NCBI GenBank assembly: GCA_902810695.1
Contig: CADDYV010000020.1
Span: 1 to 54,550 of the forward strand
Length of the DNA: 54,550 bases
Direction: 5' to 3'
From: Actinomycetota bacterium
GTDB taxonomy: Bacteria; Actinomycetota; Rubrobacteria; Rubrobacterales; Rubrobacteraceae
The notes beneath the pieces were generated by a model. The model saw only the letters and a list, made by a program, of their open reading frames with translations, was not told where the DNA came from and did not search any database. Positions 1 to 7,090 of this stretch are shown here, in pieces (position 1 is the stretch's first letter; every line of letters begins with the position of its first letter). Position numbers and translations under genes: made by a program.

Positions 1-210
1 AGCCGCAGAGTTGTCCACAGCCGAAGCCGCCCCATTGGCGTTGCCGGTACCGCCAGCCGCAGTGCCGTACTGACCGCTCAAGGCAGCCTGCACCTGGGAG
101 CAGTCCACGTACTGGGCGCTGATGTTACCGGCGGTTGCCTGCGCGAGAGCAGGAGCCGCAGCGGCCAACACCATGGCCAGCATCGCTGCCAATAACATTA
201 GCTTTCTCAA
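1..210 (-). CDS. Putative secreted protein, N-terminal part, cut by the window edge
   Basis: The reading frame starts on the minus strand at TTG 210-208 and is open to base 1, so only the first 70 residues are seen. An AGGGGG Shine-Dalgarno lies 5-6 bases upstream; ATG at 198-196 is an in-frame alternative. The first 23 residues form a clear signal peptide: MRK, a Leu/Ala/Met-rich hydrophobic core, then PALA with predicted cleavage before Gln24. The mature part is rich in Ala, Gly, Asn, Gln and Ser and has one Cys. I do not recognise a family and assign no function beyond export. It is divergent from tilS and has its own promoter. Translation of this strand is my own reading. Confidence 0.7.
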   Translation of the reverse strand, partial: MRKLMLLAAMLAMVLAAAAPALAQATAGNISAQYVDCSQVQAALSGQYGTAAGGTGNANGAASAVDNSAA

Positions 211-251
211 GCTTTACCCCCTTACTTTTGAGGATTTACATACCTCTATTA

Positions 252-280
252 ATATTCCCAAAGTTTTGTTAATGTGTCAA
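252..280 (-). promoter_or_regulatory. Promoter of the secreted-protein gene
   Basis: On the minus strand a perfect -35 TTGACA (280-275) is followed by a 17-base spacer and the -10-like GAATAT (257-252). The predicted start of transcription near 245 gives a leader of about 35 bases before the TTG start at 210. The surrounding 211-475 interval is markedly AT-rich compared with the window. Confidence 0.6.
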
Positions 281-463
281 GAGCAGAACGCAATATATGG
301 TGGTTTTGATGGGGCCCGATTTAATTTGTCTGGCTGTTTACCGTTATTTCTATCGGCTGCGAGTAAAAGGGATATAACTTACTAGGCAGACTGTTGCTCG
401 GGCGATTTGAGGCTGACCATTGCTGGTATCAGTAACTGGTCCTTCTAGATTTTATCTATCTCT

Positions 464-469
464 TAAACT
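464..469 (+). promoter_or_regulatory. -10 box of tilS, leaderless geometry
   Basis: TAAACT ends exactly six bases before the tilS ATG (476), which places the predicted transcript start on the A of the start codon. No Shine-Dalgarno is visible upstream of that ATG, and no good -35 box is seen. The same arrangement occurs at radA. Confidence 0.45.
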
Positions 470-475
470 ACCTGC

Positions 476-1819
476 ATGAACCCGGATGAGTTTCTCGCTA
501 AAGTTCGATATACGGCCTTGCGCTACGGCATGGAGCTTTCGCGCCCGCTGGTGCTGGTCTCCGGCGGACCGGATTCTGTGGCGATGCTGCGGGCGCTCGT
601 CGGGTTGGGATCCCAACCGGTGGTGTTGCATGTAGATCACGGCTTGCGTGGGGAAGAGTCCCGCGAGGACGCCCGGTTCGTGCAGGAGCTGTGCGAAAGG
701 TTGGGGCTTGATTTCGAGATCAGGGTGCTGAAGCTGGACGGAGTATCCAATCTTCAGGAGCGGGCGCGTCGGGAGAGATACCGGCTGGCAGAGGAACTTG
801 CTGCGAACCTCGGGCTGGATATTATCGCGACCGGACATACCGCCGATGATGTTGCGGAGACGGTGCTGATGAACCTGGCGCGGGGAGCCGGTCTGCGCGG
901 CGTATCTGGCATACCTCCGGTCTCCAGTAGCATCGTGAGGCCACTGATAGAGTGCCGCCGCGCGGAGATACTGGCTTACCTCGGAGAGATAGGCCAGCCC
1001 TATCGTACGGACCCGACCAATCTCACTCCCAAGTACGTCCGCAACCGGGTGCGCCTCGAAGTGCTACCGGTACTTGAAGAGTTGTATCCCGGCGCGGGAG
1101 TGAATATAGCGAGGGCGGCGGCGCTTTTCAGAGAGGATCTTGGAGTCCTCGAAACCCTGGCTGACAGGGCCGTCCGCTGGCAGGGTGAAGAAGCCGTAAT
1201 TTCGCTAGAGGAATTGGCGGCGATGCCGCGCGCGCTACGCTGCCATGCGATCCGTCTGGCGTACTCCAGGCTGCTTCCCGAGAACCCGCCCCTGGTCTCG
1301 GAGAGGGTGGAGGACGTTCTGGCATTGGCGGCGGGGGATGAAGGTACAAAGACGCTGGACCTTCCCGGTGGTGTCGTAGCTGTCAGACGCGTGACCGGGG
1401 AACTGGCACTCTATAAATATAGGGAACAGAGAGAAAAAGAGGCGCAAGTCGTGCCGGGAGAGTTTCGCTTTGCAGGCTGGAGCGTGCAGAGCAAGGAAGT
1501 CTCGCGCTTCGATGCGGTAGATGCGGCGCGGCAGGAGGTCGCCTATCTGGATGCTGCGGCGGGGCCTTACAAGGTGCGGCTGGTAAAGGAGGGAGATGTC
1601 ATTCGCCCGCTGGGGCTTGGAGGAACCAAAAAAGTGCTGCGGGCGATGATGGATCGCAAGGTTCCCGGTGATCTCCGGCGCCGGAGGCCGGTTGTGGTGG
1701 ACAGGCTGGACAGGGTGGCCTGGATCTTCCTGGGAGAAACTGGAGAAGAGTTCAAGGTAGGAGAGAAGACAGAAAAAATACTGCGTCTGGAGGTAAGAAA
1801 AATCCGTGAAGATGAATAG
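476..1819 (+). CDS. tilS: tRNA(Ile)-lysidine synthase
   Basis: TilS uses ATP to attach lysine to C34 of the CAU-anticodon tRNA-Ile, switching it from AUG to AUA decoding. The 447-residue protein has the family PP-loop SGGPDS at residues 29-34, HVDHGLRGEES near residue 52 and a GHTADDVAETVLMN segment near residue 118 that belongs to the N-terminal adenylation domain. A C-terminal TilS_C-like region follows (about 365-445, with VIRPLGLGGTKKV). Length fits the bacterial family. The ATG has no Shine-Dalgarno but has a -10 box six bases upstream, suggesting a leaderless mRNA. The end overlaps hpt by 14 bases, and the tilS-hpt-ftsH order is widely conserved, which supports the call. Confidence 0.95.
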   Translation: MNPDEFLAKVRYTALRYGMELSRPLVLVSGGPDSVAMLRALVGLGSQPVVLHVDHGLRGEESREDARFVQELCERLGLDFEIRVLKLDGVSNLQERARRERYRLAEELAANLGLDIIATGHTADDVAETVLMNLARGAGLRGVSGIPPVSSSIVRPLIECRRAEILAYLGEIGQPYRTDPTNLTPKYVRNRVRLEVLPVLEELYPGAGVNIARAAALFREDLGVLETLADRAVRWQGEEAVISLEELAAMPRALRCHAIRLAYSRLLPENPPLVSERVEDVLALAAGDEGTKTLDLPGGVVAVRRVTGELALYKYREQREKEAQVVPGEFRFAGWSVQSKEVSRFDAVDAARQEVAYLDAAAGPYKVRLVKEGDVIRPLGLGGTKKVLRAMMDRKVPGDLRRRRPVVVDRLDRVAWIFLGETGEEFKVGEKTEKILRLEVRKIREDE

Positions 1820-2372
1820 TATGATAGCCGACGTGAAGGAAGTGCTCATACCTTCCGAGGAAATCCAGAGCAAGGTGCGCGAGATAGGCGAGCGCATCAC
1901 CGAGGACTATGAGGGTGAGAAGCTGCTCCTGGTAGGCATCCTGCGTGGGGCGGTGGTCGTCCTCGGAGATCTGATGCGCCACATAGACCTGCCGTGCGAG
2001 ATAGATTTTATGGACATAAGCTCCTACGGCACCGGGGCGAGCAGCAGCGGGGTCGTCCGCATCCTCAAGGATCTCGAAGAGGACATAACCAACCGCCACG
2101 TCCTGGTCGTCGAGGACATAATAGACACTGGGCTCACGCTCTCGTATCTGCGCCGTTCTCTTCTCGCGCGCAACCCTGCCTCTCTGGAGATATTCGCGCT
2201 TCTCAGCAAACCTTCCCGCCGCAGGGTGGATCTGGAAGTGAAATACCTGGGCTTCGAGGTGCCCGACGAGTTCGTGGTCGGCTATGGTCTCGACTATGCG
2301 GGCTCGTACCGCAACCTCCCCGATGTCTGCGTCCTGAAACCGGAGGTCTTCGGCAACACGGAGACTTCGTAA
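1806..2372 (+). CDS. hpt: Hypoxanthine phosphoribosyltransferase
   Basis: Transfers phosphoribosyl from PRPP to hypoxanthine or guanine in purine salvage, in the cytosol. The PRPP-binding signature VLVVEDIIDTGLT lies near residues 98-110, preceded by LVGILRGAVVVLGDL, the PPi-binding loop region. Length is 188 residues from GTG 1806, which is preceded by GGAGG with a 12-base spacing. ATG 1812 or ATG 1821 (MIADVKEVLI) are in-frame alternatives, and the last fits the usual family N-terminus best. The gene overlaps the end of tilS, so the two are probably translationally coupled. HprT interacts with TilS and FtsH in Bacillus; whether that holds here is unknown. Confidence 0.93.
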   Translation: MKMNSMIADVKEVLIPSEEIQSKVREIGERITEDYEGEKLLLVGILRGAVVVLGDLMRHIDLPCEIDFMDISSYGTGASSSGVVRILKDLEEDITNRHVLVVEDIIDTGLTLSYLRRSLLARNPASLEIFALLSKPSRRRVDLEVKYLGFEVPDEFVVGYGLDYAGSYRNLPDVCVLKPEVFGNTETS

Positions 2373-2414
2373 GAGAGCCGTAAAGCTGCTCACCCCTACT
2401 CAAAGTGCAGGTAG

Positions 2415-2420
2415 TATAAT
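2415..2420 (+). promoter_or_regulatory. Consensus -10 box upstream of ftsH
   Basis: A perfect TATAAT lies 43 bases before the ftsH TTG start, with no convincing -35 at 16-18 bases. Just downstream, GATATG (2423-2428) and CATATC (2437-2442) form a perfect 6-bp inverted repeat at the predicted transcript start, which could be an operator or a 5' hairpin. Confidence 0.45.
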
Positions 2421-2462
2421 CCGATATGTCCCTTGCCATATCTTCATGAGAGGTAAAGACAG

Positions 2463-4337
2463 TTGGGAAGATTTGTAAGAAGCGGCGGATTACTGTACAT
2501 CATCATACTGCTCGTCTTCGCGGTGATCCTGGTTCGCTTCCTATCCGCTGACGGGCAGAACGTAAAGACGCTCAACTCCCAACAGTGGAATCAGGATATA
2601 AAGCGGCACGCCTTCGTCACCAACGTGCCCAACAGCAGCAGTAACATGCTCACGGTCCACGACCAGGACCAGAAGGTTACGGGTAAGCTCAAAAGCGGCA
2701 AGCAGTTCCAGTATTCGTACCCTGAACATTACGATGTAGCCAGCGTACTCAACAAGGCGAACATCGCCTTTGTAACCGACACGCAGCAGACCAGTACGTG
2801 GCTGAGCCTGCTCATAAACGTCGCTCCCTTCCTCTTGATCTTCATAATCCTCATACTCTTCATGAGTTCCTTGCAGGGCGGCGGCAACCGGGTGATGAGC
2901 TTCGGTAAGAGCCGGGCGAGGCGGATGACCAAAGACCAGCCCAAAGTAACCTTTGCCGATGTTGCAGGGGCAGATGAAGCGGTGCAGGAGCTTACCGAGA
3001 TCAAGGAGTTCCTCGAAGCTCCGCAAAAGTTCCAGCGCCTCGGCGCGCGCATCCCCAAGGGTGCTCTGCTTGTGGGCCCCCCGGGAACCGGTAAGACCCT
3101 CCTTGCAAGGGCGGTTGCCGGAGAGGCCGGTGTTCCTTTCTTCTCGATCTCGGGCTCCGACTTCGTGGAGATGTTCGTAGGCGTGGGCGCAAGCCGGGTT
3201 CGTGACCTCTTCGAGCAGGCCAAGCAGAATGCCCCTTGCATCATCTTCATGGATGAAATAGACGCTGTGGGCCGCCAGCGGGGCGCCGGGATGGGGGGTG
3301 GACATGATGAGCGCGAGCAGACCTTGAACCAGCTACTTGTGGAGATGGATGGCTTTGACACCAAAAGCGGCATCATCATGATCGCAGCCACCAACCGCCC
3401 CGACATCCTCGACCCGGCACTCTTGAGGCCAGGCAGGTTTGACCGGCAGATAACCGTAGACCGCCCGGATCTTCCGGGCCGGGAGAAGATCCTCTCGGTG
3501 CACTCTAGGGGCAAGCCCCTTGCAGATGATGTCAGCCTCTCAACCATAGCAAGAGGCACACCGGGGTTTACCGGAGCAGACCTTGCGAACCTGGTCAACG
3601 AGGCGGCCTTGCTCGCTGCGCGCCATGACAAGGACCAGATCAGCATGTCCGAGATGGAAGAGGCCATAGACCGCGTTATTGCCGGTCCAGAGAGAAAGAC
3701 CCGCATCATCTCCGAGAAAGAGAAAGAGATAACTGCCTACCACGAAGCAGGACACGCCATAGTAGGGGCGCTTCTGCCCGAGGCAGATCCGGTACACAAG
3801 ATCACCATCATCCCCCGTGGACAGGCTTTGGGAGTAACGATGAGCCTGCCAACAGAAGATAGGTTCATGATGAGCCGCGGGCAGATGATGGCCCAGCTAG
3901 CGCAGATGCTAGGGGGAAGGGCAGCAGAAAGGGTCACCTTCGATGAAATAACAACAGGCGCCTCAAACGACCTGGAGAGGGTAACCCAGCTAGCCAGGCA
4001 GATGGTAACGCGCTATGGGATGAGCGAGAAGCTGGGGCCTCTGGCTTTAGGGCAGCACGATGGGCAGGTGTTTTTGGGTCGTGACTTCCAGACCCGCCCT
4101 GACTACTCCGATGAGATAGCCTTCCAGATAGACAAGGAGATAAGGCGTCTTGTGGATGAGTCCTATGACACAGCGGAGGACTTGTTGATCCGCAACCGGG
4201 CACTTCTGGAGAAGCTGGCTCACGACCTCATCGAGTATGAGACGGTGGGTGCTGAGCATCTCAAGCGTCTCGTCGAGGAGTACGCTGTAGACAAGGTGCC
4301 TTCTGAGGGACCGTCAAGGAACGGTCGCCAGGAGTAG
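2463..4337 (+). CDS. ftsH: ATP-dependent zinc metalloprotease FtsH
   Basis: Membrane-anchored AAA+ protease that degrades misfolded membrane and short-lived regulatory proteins. The 624 residues show TM1 (about 9-28), an extracytoplasmic domain, TM2 (about 113-135), Walker A GPPGTGKT near 203, Walker B IIFMDEID near 260, the SRH with [17 protein letters not shown], and the zinc site HEAGH at about 427-431. The start is TTG 2463 after AGAGG; the nearby ATG 2454 frame closes at once. The stop abuts folP. The distal part (roughly 3700-4200) uses many GTA, CTA, ATA and GCA codons, unlike the first half, resembling the tuf genes. This could reflect recombination with another ftsH copy. Confidence 0.97.
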   Translation: MGRFVRSGGLLYIIILLVFAVILVRFLSADGQNVKTLNSQQWNQDIKRHAFVTNVPNSSSNMLTVHDQDQKVTGKLKSGKQFQYSYPEHYDVASVLNKANIAFVTDTQQTSTWLSLLINVAPFLLIFIILILFMSSLQGGGNRVMSFGKSRARRMTKDQPKVTFADVAGADEAVQELTEIKEFLEAPQKFQRLGARIPKGALLVGPPGTGKTLLARAVAGEAGVPFFSISGSDFVEMFVGVGASRVRDLFEQAKQNAPCIIFMDEIDAVGRQRGAGMGGGHDEREQTLNQLLVEMDGFDTKSGIIMIAATNRPDILDPALLRPGRFDRQITVDRPDLPGREKILSVHSRGKPLADDVSLSTIARGTPGFTGADLANLVNEAALLAARHDKDQISMSEMEEAIDRVIAGPERKTRIISEKEKEITAYHEAGHAIVGALLPEADPVHKITIIPRGQALGVTMSLPTEDRFMMSRGQMMAQLAQMLGGRAAERVTFDEITTGASNDLERVTQLARQMVTRYGMSEKLGPLALGQHDGQVFLGRDFQTRPDYSDEIAFQIDKEIRRLVDESYDTAEDLLIRNRALLEKLAHDLIEYETVGAEHLKRLVEEYAVDKVPSEGPSRNGRQE

Positions 4338-5204
4338 TTGAGGTCCAGGCTAGATACCCGTGGCACGCTCAGGGTCGGGGACCGCACGCTCGGCCCCGGC
4401 CCTGTTCTTGTGGGAATCCTGAACGTTACCCCGGACTCATTCTCTGACGGGGGCGATCACTTCGATCTCGAAGCGGCTGTGCGTCATGCCGCGAGGATGC
4501 TGGACGAGGGGGCACAGGTTATAGACGTGGGCGGGGAGTCTACCCGGCCCGGCTCGGACCCTGTTCCGGCTGAAGAAGAGGTACGGCGGGTGGTGCCCGT
4601 GATCCGGAAGATTGTAAGTGATTACCCGGATGCGATCATCTCCATAGACACTTACCGCACTTCTACCGCGAAAGCCGCCCTCGAAGCAGGAGCGCGGATA
4701 GTCAACGACGTCACGGCGCTCAGGAAGGACCCCGAGATGACGAATCTCGTGGCCGATGCGGGATGCCCGGTGATCCTGATGCACATGCAGGGCGAGCCGA
4801 AGACCATGCAGCAGAACCCCAGCTACGAAGAGGTGGTGCGCGAGGTGCGGGATTTCCTGGCCGAAAGAGCGGATCGCGCGATATCGGCGGGTGTAAAACC
4901 GGAGAATATCGTTCTCGATCCCGGCATCGGTTTTGGGAAGACGCTGGAGCATAACCTGAAACTGCTCAAATACCTTGATGCGATCGTGGACCTTGGCTTC
5001 CCGGTGCTCGTCGGGACCTCACGTAAGGGCATGTTCGGCAAGATTCCGGGCGCTGGCTCCCCGGAGAACCCTAAAGAGCGCCTCTTCGGAACGGTGGCGG
5101 CGAACGTCATGGCCTACGAGCGTGGCGTGACCTTCTTTCGGGTGCATGATGTTAGAGAGAATCGCGAGGCGCTTGCGGTGGCCGAGGCCGTACGCGGCGC
5201 TTGA
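4338..5204 (+). CDS. folP: Dihydropteroate synthase
   Basis: Joins p-aminobenzoate to hydroxymethyl-dihydropterin pyrophosphate to make dihydropteroate; the sulfonamide target. The 288-residue TIM-barrel protein carries both family signatures, GILNVTPDSFSDGG near residues 29-42 and STRPGSDPVPAEEE near 75, then IVNDVTALR, LMHMQGEPKTMQ, DPGIGFGKTLEHN and GTSRKG. The TTG start follows the ftsH stop with no gap, implying coupling. The 3' end touches the folK start. The usual folB (dihydroneopterin aldolase) between folP and folK is missing here, so that step must be encoded elsewhere or done by another enzyme. Confidence 0.96.
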   Translation: MRSRLDTRGTLRVGDRTLGPGPVLVGILNVTPDSFSDGGDHFDLEAAVRHAARMLDEGAQVIDVGGESTRPGSDPVPAEEEVRRVVPVIRKIVSDYPDAIISIDTYRTSTAKAALEAGARIVNDVTALRKDPEMTNLVADAGCPVILMHMQGEPKTMQQNPSYEEVVREVRDFLAERADRAISAGVKPENIVLDPGIGFGKTLEHNLKLLKYLDAIVDLGFPVLVGTSRKGMFGKIPGAGSPENPKERLFGTVAANVMAYERGVTFFRVHDVRENREALAVAEAVRGA

Positions 5205-5698
5205 TGCCCAGAGCATTTCTGAGTCTGGGGAGCAACCTGGGAAATCGGCTCGAATACCTGCGTGCCGCGGTCAAGGCTCTGAGGGGAAGTCCGCAGATCG
5301 AGGTGCTCGCCGTATCCAGAATTTACGAGACCGAGCCGGTCGAAGTTGGAGAGAGCCAACCAGAGTATCTGAACTGCGCCATCGAAGTTCGGTGTGAGAT
5401 GCCAGCGGTCGAGCTGATGCGTTTCTGCCAAGGAGTCGAGTCGGCTCTGGGGCGCGAGCGCAAAGGCGAGAGGGCGCCGCGTACCCTGGACATAGACCTG
5501 CTGGTATTCGGAAGAGAAGTCTTGGATACGCTGGATCTGGTAGTGCCGCATCCGGGCGTAACGCGGGCCTTCAACCTGAGAGGTTTGGCGGATATCGACC
5601 CGGATCTGTATATTCCGGGATACGGCGTTGTGAGAGAGTTGCTCGCGAAGGCCGAGCTGAGCGGGATAAGAGAGCTGGAGGGGGAAGAACTTTGCTGA
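5204..5698 (+). CDS. folK: 2-amino-4-hydroxy-6-hydroxymethyldihydropteridine diphosphokinase
   Basis: HPPK pyrophosphorylates hydroxymethyl-dihydropterin, the step before FolP. The 164-residue protein begins MPRAFLSLGSNLGNR, matching the family N-terminus, and contains RTLDIDLLVFG and VPHPGVTRAFNLRGLADI, which hold the ATP and Mg ligands. ATG 5204 shares its A with the last base of the folP stop; an in-frame TTG at 5201 would add one Met. The last seven bases overlap coaX. Position and overlap indicate one folate and CoA transcript unit. Confidence 0.94.
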   Translation: MPRAFLSLGSNLGNRLEYLRAAVKALRGSPQIEVLAVSRIYETEPVEVGESQPEYLNCAIEVRCEMPAVELMRFCQGVESALGRERKGERAPRTLDIDLLVFGREVLDTLDLVVPHPGVTRAFNLRGLADIDPDLYIPGYGVVRELLAKAELSGIRELEGEELC

Positions 5699-6471
5699 TG
5701 GCCGCCGACATCGGAAATACGCAGACGGTGCTCGGAATCTTCGAGGCCGAAGAGTTGAAGGCCCGCTGGCGGATAGCGACCGAGTCATACCGCACCGCGG
5801 ATGAGGTCGGGGCAAGCTGCGCGGCGCTGCTGGGATTGCGCGGGATGAGCTTCGAGAACGTAACGGCTCTGATCGTTTCCAGCGACGTCCCGCCGCTCAT
5901 CCGCTCCTACAGAAACTTCGCGGATTACCTTCTCGGTGTCCCATTCTACTTTGTCAGTCCGGAGATGAAGACCGGGCTCCAAAACCGCTACGACGATCCT
6001 TCCCAGGTCGGCTCGGACAGGATCGTCAACTCCGTGGCGGCGAGCCGCTTCTACGGGTTACCTGCGATAATCGTTGACTTCGGTACGGCTACGACGGTCG
6101 AGGCCGTGGACGCGGACGCGAACTACAAAGGCGGGGCGCTGATGCCCGGCGTCTACATCTCCCTGGACGCCCTCGCCAGCCGGGCGGCCAAGCTCGCCAA
6201 CGTAGACCTGGAAGAGCGAGTGCCGAAGGCCATCGCCACCAACACCTCAGATTCCATCCGCAGCGGGTTCATCTACGGCTATGCCGGAGCGGTGGACTCC
6301 CTGATCCGGCGCTTCAAAGAGGAGATGGGAACACAGCGGGAGGGTTTCCAGGTTATCGCTACGGGCGGGCCTGCTCCGGCGATCGTCCCTCACTGCCGCG
6401 AGATCCAGGTTCTGGACTCCGACCTGACGCTGAAAGGTCTTCTCGCTCTCTACGAGATGAACGCCGTTTGA
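5692..6471 (+). CDS. coaX: Type III pantothenate kinase
   Basis: Phosphorylates pantothenate in the first committed step of CoA synthesis. The 259-residue ASKHA-fold protein starts MLMAADIGNTQTVLGIF (phosphate-1 motif with DIGNT), then GSDRIVNSVAA, VDFGTATTVEAV (phosphate-2 motif) and a late ATGGPAPAIV adenosine motif. TTG 5692 is chosen because GGAGGGG lies about seven bases upstream and the resulting N-terminus aligns with the family; ATG 5698 would drop two residues. It overlaps folK. Some annotations call this family Baf, but the kinase motifs are intact. Confidence 0.95.
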   Translation: MLMAADIGNTQTVLGIFEAEELKARWRIATESYRTADEVGASCAALLGLRGMSFENVTALIVSSDVPPLIRSYRNFADYLLGVPFYFVSPEMKTGLQNRYDDPSQVGSDRIVNSVAASRFYGLPAIIVDFGTATTVEAVDADANYKGGALMPGVYISLDALASRAAKLANVDLEERVPKAIATNTSDSIRSGFIYGYAGAVDSLIRRFKEEMGTQREGFQVIATGGPAPAIVPHCREIQVLDSDLTLKGLLALYEMNAV

Positions 6472-6498
6472 GCTCCAAAAATTTATACGAGGGGGCCA

Positions 6499-6527
6499 TT
6501 GAAACTTTTGAATACCGCTCTTATACT
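6499..6527 (+). promoter_or_regulatory. Promoter of greA, leaderless or nearly so
   Basis: TTGAAA (6499-6504), a 17-base spacer and TATACT (6522-6527) form a near-consensus housekeeping promoter. The -10 box ends ten bases before the greA ATG (6538), so transcription should begin at about 6534-6538, leaving 0-4 bases of leader and no room for a Shine-Dalgarno. Confidence 0.7.
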
Positions 6528-6537
6528 CTTCCAGCTT

Positions 6538-7023
6538 ATGAGCGAGAAGAACCAGGAGCTGCTGACTCCTGAGGGGTACAGGAAGCTCCAAGAGGAACTT
6601 GCATATTTGACCGAGACCCGGCGGAAGGAAGTTGCCGACCGTATTCGCCAGGCGCGGGAATTTGGCGACATCTCCGAGAACTCGGAGTACGATGATGCCA
6701 AGAACGAGCAGGGGCTGCTGGAACGCAGGATCAGCGAAATCCAGCGCCGCCTGCGTAGCGCGAAGGTGGTCGAACCTTCTAATGCGAACAAGGACTCGGT
6801 GGACCTGGGCAGCCGCGTTACCCTGCGGGTCGTAGGCGAGGGCAAGGAGCGTACCTTCGAGATCGTAGGGGCCAACGAGTCAGATCCCACGAGCGGGAAG
6901 CTCTCGCACTCCTCACCCGTGGGCCGGGCGGTGCTCAAGCGCCGCGTCGGAGACAAGGTAGTGGTTAGCACTCCCAGAGGCGCCACGGAGTACGAGATCG
7001 TCAACGTCGAGGTTGCGAGCTAA
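6538..7023 (+). CDS. greA: Transcription elongation factor GreA
   Basis: Binds the RNA polymerase secondary channel and stimulates cleavage of backtracked transcripts. The 161 residues show the N-terminal coiled coil (about 10-75) with the tip motif REFGDISENSEYDDAKNEQ, whose acidic residues coordinate catalytic Mg, and a C-terminal FKBP-like domain ending SPVGRAVLKRRVGDKVVV. I use ATG 6538 (MSEKNQELLTPEGY), which matches the family length. An in-frame TTG at 6499 would add 13 hydrophobic residues, but it coincides with the promoter -35 box, so it is very unlikely to be translated. Confidence 0.96.
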   Translation: MSEKNQELLTPEGYRKLQEELAYLTETRRKEVADRIRQAREFGDISENSEYDDAKNEQGLLERRISEIQRRLRSAKVVEPSNANKDSVDLGSRVTLRVVGEGKERTFEIVGANESDPTSGKLSHSSPVGRAVLKRRVGDKVVVSTPRGATEYEIVNVEVAS

Positions 7024-7049
7024 ACAATCCGGCGCGAGCCGTATTACTC

Positions 7050-7055
7050 TATAAC
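7050..7055 (+). promoter_or_regulatory. -10 box upstream of the lysS leader ORF
   Basis: TATAAC ends five bases before ATG 7061, the start of a 9-codon ORF, placing transcript initiation at or next to that ATG. No -35 match is visible at 16-18 bases. greA ends at 7023, so this gives lysS its own promoter. Confidence 0.4.
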
Positions 7056-7060
7056 CCGTG

Positions 7061-7090
7061 ATGGCTAACCCGATCGGGAGCGGCAAGTGA
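7061..7090 (+). CDS. Putative leaderless 9-codon upstream ORF (MANPIGSGK)
   Basis: ATG 7061 opens a 9-codon frame reading MANPIGSGK and stopping at TGA 7088-7090. Its stop overlaps the lysS start as GTGA, the usual layout for translational coupling. Its last sense codon is AAG (Lys), directly before a lysyl-tRNA synthetase gene. The -10 box five bases upstream would make it leaderless. It is not in frame with lysS. A role in lysine or charging-dependent control is inference; with only one Lys codon it could equally be a chance frame. Confidence 0.35.
   Translation: MANPIGSGK

Noticed and set aside
122-385. Plus-strand 87-codon frame at the left end
   Set aside because: It runs antisense to the signal-peptide gene and through its promoter; the minus-strand reading explains the sequence.
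420-448. TTGCTG-N17-TTCTAG as a conventional tilS promoter
   Set aside because: The -10 part matches only two of six consensus bases; the TAAACT box six bases before ATG is a better candidate.
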